Source: Aralia elata (Eukaryota > Streptophyta > Magnoliopsida > Apiales > Araliaceae). Taken from it: 64,000 nt of DNA. The translations under genes and the position numbers were made by a program. Where the stretch lies: NCBI GenBank assembly GCA_034770075.1, contig CM068379.1, forward strand, positions 40,369,130 through 40,433,129, given 5' to 3'. The notes under the pieces were generated by a model that was not told the origin of the DNA, ran no database searches, and was given only the letters and a program-made list of their open reading frames with translations. Shown piece by piece: positions 24,181 through 33,862 of the stretch. Positions within the stretch are counted from its first letter, which is position 1. The number at the start of each line of letters is the position of its first letter.

Positions 24181-26806
24181 ATCATTGAAATAAATCTTTC
24201 TGTAAGTCAAGGTTCTACTTGGGTATTGGATACCGGCTATAGTTCTCACGTATGCAATCCAATACAGAGACTAAGCAGAAGTAGAAAGCTAAACAAAGAG
24301 TAAGTAATCTTACGTGCAGAGAATGGAGTAATGGTTGCTACATTAGCCGTAGGAACTTATAGTTTAGCGTTGCCTACGGGCAAGTCTGTTAAGTTAATAA
24401 GTTGTTATTATGTTCCAGTTCTCTTAAGAAACATTATTACTTCCGTTGTTGGACAAGGAAGGTTCTGGTATTATATTTAAGAACAATTGTTGTTCTATTT
24501 ATAATGATAATATTTTGTTTGAAACTGGAAGATCATTTGATGGACTTTGTAAACTTGACTTACATGAAAAATAATTTTGCAAATTGAACAAACTAGTAAA
24601 AGAAAAGGAAATGATCATTCAAATAGTTGAATATATGTATTTGATGAAATACAAGTCTGAATCATTTGAAAGGTTCAAAGAATTCAGAAGTGAAACAAAT
24701 TGACAAAGTATTAAGATTCTTTGATCAGATTGAGGAAGGAATACTTGTGCAATAAGTTTCTAGATCATCTCAAAATGATATTTTTCTCATAATGGACGTT
24801 TCATGATACGCAATAATTGATTGGTGTATCTAAAAAGAAAAAATTGTACCATGCAGAATATGGTGCGGTCCATAATGATTTTTACCGACATTCCAGTATT
24901 CTTCTGGGGTTATGCCTTAGAAACGGCTGCATATCTACAAAATAAGATAACCTCAAAATTCGGCCCCAAGACTCTATAAAAGTTATGGATAGGGAGGATT
25001 CATAGTCTTAAGTATGTTAAGATAAGGGGTTGTCCAACTTATGCGAAAAGGTTTCAAAAGATAAGTTTGGGACAAAATTTGACAAGTGCAGAGTTGTGGG
25101 ATATCCTAAAGAAAGTTTAGGCATTATTACTATAATCCTATAAGCTGCCTTCTTGGATAAAGATGTTTATCATTGAAGGAGCTAGTGGGAGGGTAATAGA
25201 TCTTGAAGGAGTTCAAGAACCACAAAGTACTACAAGTCAAACTGAGGAACTTGTAGATAGACCTATTGTACCACAACCGAATCGTAAATCTGGAAGAGTA
25301 CCGAAGATACCTAGGAGGTATGGATTCATCATAGAGGATGATGATGAGGTACGCATCATAGAGGATGATGATCCAGTTATATACGATGAGGCTATGAGTA
25401 GAAGACACTCAGAGAAATGGCAGATAGCCATGAAATCCGAAATGGACTCCATGTATGAGAACCAAGTATAGACTCTGGTTACTCCACCGAAAGGAATAGT
25501 GCCTAAAGGGTGTATATGGGTCTTTAAGAGAAAGATTGGGGCAAATGGCAAGGTGGAGACCTATAAGACCAGACCTGTTTAAAAGGTTTCAAATAAAGTC
25601 AAGGAGTTGACTGTGATAAAATCTTATTACCGGGTAATGCTCAAGTCCATTTGAATTTTGCTTGTGATGGCAGCTTATTACGAAATCTGGCAAAATGGAT
25701 GTGGAGACGTCCTTCCTCAATGAAGACTTGAGGAGAATGTATGTATGATACAACTAGAGGAATTTGTTTCAAAGGTTGAAGCAAATCGTGTTTTAAGCTA
25801 CAATGATCCATTTATGGATTGAAGCAAGCTTCTCAAAGATGGAACATTCATTTTGATGAGACAATCAAAAGAGTTTGATTTTATCAAAAACGAGAATGAA
25901 CCTAGTGTGTACAAAAGGGTCAGTGGGAGCACTGTGACATTCCTAGTATTATATATTGATATATTACTGATAAGGAATGACACACCAATGCTACAATCAG
26001 TAAAGATAAAATTGTCTAAACATTCCTCCATGAATAACGTGGGAGGAGCATCCTATAAATTGGGGATATAAATCTATATAGATAGATTTAAAAGGATGTT
26101 CGGCTTGACCCAATGAACGTATATTCATTCGATGCTAAAGGCGTTTAGCATGGCAAACTCCAAGAGAGGTCTCATGATGATGAGCCATGGAGTGAATCTC
26201 TATAAAATTGTCTCCAATTTAAAGAGAGATCGCATGAGTTACTATCATGTATGCAATGAATATACAAGGCCTGATGTTGATCAGTCATATTCTGGAGAAG
26301 ATCACTATAAGACAGTGATAAACATCTTAAGTACTTAACCAGTATTGAAGATGTGATCATGATTCATGGTAGGTCTGAATTAAAACTAGAGGGCTAAACA
26401 GACTCAAGTTTTTCAGACTGACCAAGACGATAACAAATTCACTTTAGGTTAAATTGTTACCTTGAATGGTGGTGCAGTGAATTAGAAAGGTTCCAAAATA
26501 GCAAAGAGTTGTTGATTTAGTGACAAAGACAAAGTATATAGCTGTAAGTGAAGCTGCAAGTTAATTGTTTGGATGAAAAGTTCATCACAAAACTAGGAAT
26601 AGTTCCTAAGTCTCATCTTGGATTCAAACATGTGTTGCGACACTTTCATTTGATTAGAGGAATCATTGAAAGAAGAAAAGTCACTATAGAGATAGTGGAC
26701 TCTCAAGAACAACATTGCATATCCATTTACTGAAGCTTTATCCAAACGACAGGATGATCGTCACTTAGAGAAGAAAGGTATTAGATACCATGACGATTGG
26801 CTTTAG
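24181..26806 (+). pseudogene. A3 pol: protease, integrase, RT, RNase H, decayed
   Basis: Protease: STWVLDTGYSSHVCN (about 24216-24260) keeps D-T-G. Integrase core: stops at 24722-24724, 24790-24792 and 24814-24816, plus a private TGA at 24731. The linker 25163-25471 is open (GFIIEDDDEVRIIEDDDP). RT: FLVLYIDILLIRND near 25940-25980 lacks one residue of the YxDD box. RNase H: TRPDVDQSYSGEDH (about 26262-26303) shows one in-frame deletion; GIVPKSHLGFKHVLRHFH (about 26598-26650) shows another that removes the catalytic CDN segment. The C-terminus IRYHDDWL and its TAG at 26804-26806 are intact. Confidence 0.88.
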
Positions 26807-26820
26807 TACAAGTGGGAGAT
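26807..26820 (+). other. Polypurine tract of A3
   Basis: CAAGTGGGAGAT immediately precedes the 3' LTR. The same AAGTGGGAGA block precedes the 3' LTRs of A2 (14682 on, reverse) and A5 (59207 on, reverse). Confidence 0.85.
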
Positions 26821-28607
26821 TGAAAGTAGTATGCACACAAGCCAATCATATTTGATATGATGTAGTATATACTTTGTAATCTTATTCGGTTATTAAAGGC
26901 ATTTTATATTATCTACATAGTGCTGTTATATTAAATGTGATAAACCCATAGTTTTGAGCAATGCTTTTAGAATCATGATGGTGATCATGCTAATGAGATC
27001 TAAATTCTAGATAGCTCACAAACTAAAATCGTTCCTAATCGTTGAATTACTAAAAAGGGGATTAGTGAATCCGGATAGATTAGTACATACGTTGCTTGCT
27101 CTTAAGAAGAGGATGATTGATCTCATAATCATTTGTGTGGAGACACTAAAGCAAGTATGTAGGTGCTTATTAGAGAATAAGTTCACTGAACGTGGCTCGC
27201 TAAGGAATACCTAATGGAGTTTTACTCGCCCGTCAATAGGAATTCCTCTAGTGATAGTAGTACAAGTGATCCTTGGACTTGAGATCATCATAGTATCTTG
27301 TGTATGATGAGTTATACTTTGACATGTCCCTTAAGACCTTTAGGGTATGATTGGGTATAATAAGTTGTACATGGAGATAGGTGAATGATCAACAAAGAAT
27401 CTACCACGTCTAGTAAAAGATGTGAATGTCCTATGTGATTCGATAAATGACAACTCAGTAGTCCTTGGCCAAGGTAGAATGAAATTAGAAAAGAGTTTCT
27501 AATTTGCATTATTTAGAGTTGTGCATTTGAGAATCGAAATACATATAATTAAATAAAATAAGACTTGACAGTAATTCCATGTCTTATATTTAATTGGGAC
27601 ATTGTATGGTAGAAGGATTGAATTGTATGGTAACTATGCACTGAAAGGTTCTTTTATGATTAATGTTGAAATCTATATTATCTGGAAAGTCGTTGATGGC
27701 TAAGGGGGCTTACCCTTATTGTAGAATAAATATTATTTATTTAAATGAATTAAATAGTTTAATTTATTTATTTAAATAAGATTAGAATTGTTCTAATTGA
27801 TTTATTCACAACCGGTTTAATATGGAGAACCTAAAGGGTCACACCGCAAAAGAAAAATATTTATTTAAGAAGTAAATGACATAATTGTAATAATAAGTTA
27901 AGTGTATTTAATTTAGTCTATGGAGATAGAATAAATTAAATAGCTTAATATTTATTATTTAATATTTTAGAAATATTAAATATAAATTAATAAGAGGAGT
28001 CTTATTATTATTATTACTATTACTATTGTTTAATTCCTAATAGGAATTGGGAATTAATTAATAGAAGTACTCTCACATGAATTCCTAATTGGATTAGGAG
28101 TTTAATTTAATTAAAGAAGTTTAATTAGAATAGAAACCCTAATCCTAAATAGTTTAGGGAAGGATTTTTCCTACATCTATAAATAAGAGAAGTCTTATCA
28201 TAGATTAGGGTTACACACTCTTGCATAAGAATTGTGGAGACTACTTACAATTTCTATAGAGATAGAAACTAGGGTTTTGCCAACACCCATCTTCTTGAAC
28301 AAGTATTATTCCTTGATGGTTCACCTCTAGAGGCCAAACACTTGGGTGACTAACGTTGATCAAAGAAAAGAATTTAATCGGTGGAATTCAAGGAGAACGC
28401 GAAGGAATTGGAGGTGAACTTGTACCTGAGAAAGCTAGAATTCTACAAGGGTATAATTCTTATTCTCCATCTCTTTCGTTTAATTAATAATTGTGCATAA
28501 AGAAAGATCATGGTGATGGTTTGTATAAAATTTTAAAATTTGATTTTATCGCGCTTCCGCTTTATTTATGTACTTTGATTGCATGTTCGCGTTATACAAA
28601 CCTAACA
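26821..28607 (+). repeat. 3' LTR of A3
   Basis: 1787 bp, nearly identical to the 5' LTR, with TATAAATA at 28178-28185. The main visible difference is a 12-bp deletion near 27345. It ends CCTAACA at 28607 followed by the target duplication AAACC. Confidence 0.95.
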
Positions 28608-28956
28608 AAACCCTCTAGCCCCAAATTAATTATTTCATTTTTAAAGGTTGACCAGTCAGCGACACGTCAGCAGTTGACCAGTCAGCGCCACGTCAGCAGC
28701 ATGTTCCACATCAGCAGTCAGTACCACGTCATCAGTTGACCAGTCAACAGCTGACCAATCAACGTTTGACCAGTCAACGGTCAACGTTTGACCAATTTTT
28801 TCCCCCTTTTTTTTAAAAAAAAAATATTTAATAAAAAAAATAATAATAATTTTACACAAACAGTTATACCCAATTAAATTGTTCTAAACACATATCAATG
28901 TATATACCGAATCAAAACAATTAATAATTCGCATAAAGTTTGGCTCTTGATACCAC
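28608..28956 (-). other. A2 leader start: PBS and W-box/TGACG tandem array
   Basis: This is the 5' end of the A2 interior. The PBS is at 28943-28955 (reverse of TGGTATCAAGAGC). At 28646-28795 lies an array of about 24-27-bp units built from TTGACCAGTCA and CACGTCAGC blocks, with five TTGACC and three CACGTCA cores. TTGAC is the WRKY W-box core and TGACG the TGA/as-1 core; function here is inference. A poly-T/poly-A stretch follows at 28795-28830. The array is absent from A3 and A6. Confidence 0.75.
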
Positions 28957-30760
28957 TGTTAGGTTTGTATAACGCGAACATGCAATCAAATTACATAAAT
29001 AAAGCGGAAGCGCGATAAAATTAGATTTTAAAATGTTTATACAAACCATCACCATGATCTTTCTTTATACACAATTATTAATTAAACGAAAGAGATGGAG
29101 AATAAGAATTATACCCTTGTAGAATTCTAGCTTCCTCAGGTACAAGTTCACCTCCAATTCCTTCGCGTTCTCTTTGAATTCCACCGATTAAATTCCTTCC
29201 TTTGATCAACGTTAGCCACCCAAGTGTTTGGCCTCTAGAGGTGATCCACCAAGGAATAATATCTATTTAAGAAGATGAGTGTTGGCAAAACCCTAGTTTA
29301 TATCTCTATAGAAATTGCAAGTACCCTCCACAATTCTTATGCAAGAGTATATAACCCTAATCTATGATAAGACTTCTCTTATTTATAGATGTAGGAAAAC
29401 CCTTCCCTAAACTATTTAGGATTAGGGTTTCTATTCTAATTAAACTCATTTAATTAAATTAAAATCCTAATCCAATTAGGAATTCATGTGAGAGTACTTC
29501 TATTAGTTAATTCCTAATTCCTATTAGGAATAAAAAATAGTAATAGTAATAGTAATAATAATAATAAGACTCCTCTTATTAATTTATTTTTAATATTTCT
29601 AAAATATTAAATAATAAATATTAAGCTATTTAATTTATTCTATCTCCATAGACTAAATTAAATACACTTAACTTATTATTACAATTATGTCATTTGCTTC
29701 TTAAATAAATATTTTCCTTTTACGGTGTGACCCTTTAGGTTCTCCATATTAAACCGGTTGTGAATAAATCAATTAGAACAATTCTAATCTTATTTAAATA
29801 AATAAATTAAACTATTTAATTCATTTAAATTAATAATATTTATTCTACAATAAGGGTAAGCCCCCTTAGCGATCAACGACTTTCCAGATAATATAGATTT
29901 CAACATTAATCATAAAAGAACCTTTCAGTGCATAATTACCGTACAATTGAATCCTTCTACCATACAATGTCCCAATTAAATATAAGACATGGATTTACTG
30001 TCAAGTCTTATTTTATTTAATTATATGTATTTCGATTCCCAAATGCACAACTCTAAATAATGCAAATTAGAAACTCCTTTCTAATTTCATTCTGCCTTGG
30101 CCAAGGACTACTGAGTTGTCATTTATCGAATTACATAGGATATTCACATCTTTTACTAGATGTGGTAGATTCTTTGTTGATCATTCACCTATCTCCATGT
30201 ACAACTTATTATAGCCAATCATACCCTTTGATATACCCTAAAGGTCTTAAGGAACATGTCAAAGTATAACTCATCATACACAAGATACTATGATGATCTC
30301 AAGTCCAAGGATCACTTGTACTACTATCATTAGAGGAATTCCTATTGACAGGTGAGTAAAACTCCATTAGGTATTCCTTAGCGAGCCACGTTCAGTGAAC
30401 TTATTTTCTAATAAGCACCTACATATTTGCTTTAGTGTCTCCATACAAATGATTATGAGATCAATCATCATCTTCTTAAGAGCAAGCAACGTATGTACCA
30501 ATCTATCTGGATTCACTAATCCCCTTTTTAGTAATCCAACGATTAGGAACGATTTTAGTTTGTGAGCTATCTAGAATTTAGATCTCATTAGCATGATCAC
30601 CATCATGATTTTAAAAGCATTGCTCAAAACTATGAATTTATCACATTTAATAAAACAACACTATGTAGATAATATAGAATGCCTTTAATAACCGAATAAG
30701 ATTACAAAGTATATGCTACATCATATCAAATATGATTGGCTTGTGTGCATACTACTGTCA
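28957..30760 (-). repeat. 5' LTR of A2
   Basis: 1804 bp, from TGTTAGGTTTGTATAACGCG to CATACTACTGTCA in window orientation, directly followed by the AAAGG duplication. It differs from its partner at 11535-14681 at more positions than the two A3 LTRs differ from each other, consistent with greater age. Confidence 0.93.
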
Positions 30761-30954
30761 AAAGGTACTCCAAATTTGGGACTTTGGTATCCCAAGGAGT
30801 CACCTTTTGAGTTAATGGGATATTTAGATGCTGACTATGCAGGATATAAGATTGACAGGAAAAGCACAAGTGGTAAATGTTAATTTCTTAGAAATAGACT
30901 TGTCTCCTGGTTTTGCAAAAAGCAAAACTCAGTTTCAACCTCTACTGCAGAAGC
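30761..30954 (+). pseudogene. Element B pol: RNase H continuation
   Basis: After one copy of AAAGG is removed, the frame continues RYLKG-TPNLGLWYPKES, then LDADYAGYKIDRKSTSGK with the first RNase H Asp, an in-frame TAA (GKC*FLRNR), LVSWFCKKQNSVSTSTAEA, and is cut at 30954 by LTR D. The remaining RNase H and the 3' LTR of B are absent. This is the downstream half of a coding region split by A2. Confidence 0.9.
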
Positions 30955-31791
30955 TGTGACAACCCGAAAATTTATAAGATTTATTTATAAGATCTTAAAT
31001 GATTAAATTAAAGGTTAAAGAATAAAACCTAGATGGGAATTTGTGGATTTATTTAAAATTTCTAAGAAAAACCTATATGGTTTACTCTTTGAAAGAGAAT
31101 AGAGATAATATGGGTTATAAATTTTAAAACCCTAGGAATGGATTTATATGTACTTGAATGAATATTAAGGATAAAATATTACAATACCTATAAATTTGAT
31201 ATGAACAAAAGGATTATTGTTATTTAGTGGTCTTAGTATTTTAATTATATACTAGTGACTTAATCTAAGAGATTTATTTTATTATCTCAATTAGTTTGTG
31301 TGATTATGTGAGTAAATGAATATGAATATTAAGTGTTTGTTTATATTTGTTTATTATATAAACAAATAAAATAAGGTCTTGTAACCTAATTATATACTAG
31401 GTATGAAAATTTAATAACTAAAGGGTTATGACATGGGAGAATAATAGTATTTAAAATAAATACTAACCCTAAGAGATTTATTTTATACATCTCAACTAAT
31501 TAATTTTATAACCTAATTCAAGTAAGTCTAATTGGATTAGGAAATTAAATGTACATGAATAAGGATTTAAATTACAAATGAGTGGACTAGAGACCCTAAT
31601 TAAATAATTAGGGTAGAATAATATTAAATGTATTGGACCTAATTTAATTTCATGGCCCAAGCAAATAAATTGGAAAGCCCAAATGAATTAAATGGGAGCC
31701 CAAACTTTAGCCAACTTGGGAGGGGCTTTTTAGTCATTTTACTAAGTAAATTTGGCATGAAAAATAAATCAAGAATTGGACAAAAAGGGAG
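30955..31791 (+). mobile_element. LTR D, 5' fragment of a gypsy-like LTR
   Basis: It begins TGTGACAACCCGAAAATTT, a start typical of Ty3/gypsy LTRs, exactly where the B RNase H frame is cut (flank GAAGC). It is 837 bp of AT-rich non-coding sequence and is itself cut at 31791 by LTR C. The rest of D is not in the window, so class and orientation are tentative. Confidence 0.55.
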
Positions 31792-33701
31792 TGAAATTCA
31801 GATAGGCACACTTAGAAGGAGGGGGGGGTTGAATAAGTGTGGGAACCAACGATGTCCAATTTTTATTATTCTTTATGTTAATACAGTATGCTGTATTTAT
31901 GAATTCAATCTACCGGATTAGACAATGCAGTATCTTGAATTTAAGAATTCAGTATGCTGAATTATTCAATACAGTACGCTATATTTATTAATTCAGTTTA
32001 CCGAATTGTCAATGTTAAATAAGATTGAGAAATCTGATATCTTATGCTTATAACTTTTTACTTATATAATCAAATTGAATCTTGATCCACTATGTTTTTC
32101 AATGTAAAAATATAATTTCTAGAGAGCAAGTGAAATAAGCAAAGTCAAGCATAATAACACAGAGAATTTTTTACGTGGTTCGGCTCCTAACCTCTAGTCT
32201 GGTAGCCTACTCCACGTCCAATACCAACTAGTATTGGAGACTTTTTATTAATTCACTTGAATTACAACTTTAAGCTTTTACAAACTAAGTTTATCTAAAT
32301 ATTAATTCCTTGAGCACTTTTGCTCCTGAGCACCTTTGCTCCTTGTGCACCTATGCACCTTGTGCACCTATGCACACCAAAGCACTTTTGCTTCCTCAAA
32401 CCTGTTTGTAAAACTCCAATCCACCTTGGATTAAATACTTTTTAGACTAACACTTAGTCTCTCTAAAAATGAAGATTACGATTTAGAACAACTAGGATCA
32501 AAGCAATTAATCAATTCACAATTCAAGGCCCAACTAGAAATGCAATGATCAAGACATAGAAAGATATTACCAGTTCAAGCTCACGAAATAAAGCTGGAAA
32601 ATATATATGAAATAAACTTCAGTGCACTGCAGCTTTTAGAAGTATGTGAACACAGTAGTTTGCAAGATATTCTTTTTAAGAGTTTTCACAGTGTTACCTT
32701 TCTTCCTGGACCGAAATCCTTTTTATAGACTTAGAAAATTTTTTTACCGTTGGAAAAATATTTTATTTAATTGCCCAACATGTGACCGTTGCAGAGAGTT
32801 TATTTTCTAACCCAGCGGATGAAGGATTATCACCTCTTCCATATATAGATGCAAGCATACGGATGAAGTAAGGAGATGAGGATAGCTTTTATCAAATATA
32901 TAATATTTCTCTTTACAGGCATATGACAGAAAGAGAAAAGAAAGGACATTTCCTTTATACCAACTAGTCAGAGCATTTAATGAAAGTGACTTCTCTTTGA
33001 AAAGTAAGACTTCTCCATTTAATGAACCAAGTACTTGTCATCATTACTTTTAGTCCACTCATGAAAAGAAAAGTACTTAAGCCTTTTCTAATGTCATCAT
33101 TACTTTAGGCTATCACACGGCTGGGTCACTTACTACTCAGTCACATAATATATTAAACAAATCCTTTGGACATTACCTACTGTAAGTATATAATATATCT
33201 TATCTCATTTCTTCCAAAAGGATTTTCAAAATGACTTTGCCAGGCATGATTTACGGCAAAGATATTAATTAATTTCTAAGGAATTTCCTAAGTCACATTA
33301 ATACCACCCGAGGAAGCAACAAATTAATTATAATAAAAGATCCGGATTGCACAATTCTTTTAGGAATAATTTGTTACTTATTAAATGCAATGCCATTTCA
33401 ATTTTATATATTAAATGCAATTCCATATTAAATGCAATTCCTCATTAAATCCAATTCCATATTTAATGCAAATATTTAATGCAAATGAGTATGCCCTAGA
33501 GCCTTGATTGGAAAATGATTAATGCAATGACCTTACAATTTAATTCCTAGAGACTCAAATGTCTTCCATTCTTTGATTCCATATGGATAGCCGCGAAGAA
33601 TTCTTTTATTCCATTGAGTTCCTGAAATTACACAATAGAGGATTTAGTAGCTTATGCAAGTCATCATCAAAACCTAAGGGTGGAATATGATCAAGTCAAC
33701 A
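31792..33701 (-). mobile_element. SIRE-like 3' LTR of element C
   Basis: In minus orientation the LTR starts TGTTGACTTGATC at 33701, right after a polypurine tract, and ends at about 31792 with a C-rich block (reverse complement of AGGAGGGGGGGTTGAATAAG) of the same type as in the B LTR. It includes an ACGTGGTTCGG..CTCCACG segment (32172-32217) common in SIRE-like LTRs. Internal minisatellites are at 31880-32015 (CAGTATGCTG palindromes) and 32310-32395 (GTGCACCTATGCACCTT units). The left boundary is inferred by comparison with B. Confidence 0.7.
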
Positions 33702-33862
33702 TTCTCCCCCTTTTTGATGATGACAACACCAAAAATATTAGCTCCCCCTAAATCCATGCATATAACATAAATGTATCAAATACCAGATTTCAGGAATTCA
33801 TTCTAAGTTTCTGCATGTGATACCATTGCCAATCTGTTAGCATCAGATAGCTAAGCATCAAT
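33702..33862 (-). mobile_element. Element C interior, 3' end with polypurine tract
   Basis: The reverse strand reads CATCATCAAAAAGGGGGAGA immediately before the C LTR, the standard SIRE-type PPT context. The remaining ~140 bp has no recognisable coding sequence and is cut at 33863 by F1. Confidence 0.75.

Larger units (their letters stand above)
19906..28607 (+). mobile_element. Element A3: complete young family A copia element
   Basis: 8702 bp with two near-identical LTRs (1798 and 1787 bp), PBS, PPT and a perfect duplication AAACC (19901-19905 and 28608-28612). It lies inside the leader of A2. LTR differences are few by eye and include a ~12-bp deletion in the 3' LTR, so insertion is relatively recent. 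The interior is 5.1 kb and its coding region is multiply broken, including all lesions shared by the family. It therefore moved without being able to encode its own proteins. Confidence 0.95.
11535..30760 (-). mobile_element. Element A2: full-length family A copia, host of A3 and E
   Basis: Both LTRs, PBS, PPT and a perfect 5-bp target duplication AAAGG (11530-11534 and 30761-30765) are present. Subtracting A3 with one copy of its duplication, and solo LTR E, leaves about 9.2 kb. Order along the minus strand: 5' LTR (28957-30760), PBS, leader with a W-box-like array, leader hairpins, gag, pol, PPT, 3' LTR (11535-14681). The coding region has the lesions shared by the family (see findings). 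A2 must be older than A3 and E, which sit inside it, and younger than B, which it splits. Confidence 0.93.
5090..30954 (+). mobile_element. SIRE-like Ty1/copia element B, 5' part, split by A2
   Basis: B consists of 5090-11534 plus 30761-30954; the intervening 19.2 kb is element A2. Order: 5' LTR, initiator-Met PBS, gag with coiled-coil linker, protease, integrase, RT and RNase H, which is the copia order. The reading frame runs across the insertion once one copy of the AAAGG duplication (11530-11534, 30761-30765) is removed. B is truncated at 30954 by LTR D, and its 3' LTR is not in the window. SIRE affinity rests on the gag style, the LTR end with a TTCAACCCCCCTTCTAG block and the LTR length. 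Left flank is AAGCG (5085-5089). Confidence 0.88.

Noticed and set aside
25951..25966. YIDILL as a natural variant RT active site
   Set aside because: Copia RTs need two adjacent Asp residues here. The shared loss comes with shared integrase stops and RNase H deletions, so inactivation is the simpler reading.
28656..28859. Minus-strand ORF with repeated VDWS motifs
   Set aside because: It is the translation of the TTGACCAGTCA DNA repeat in the A2 leader plus a poly-Lys/Phe run from A/T tracts. No gag or pol similarity.
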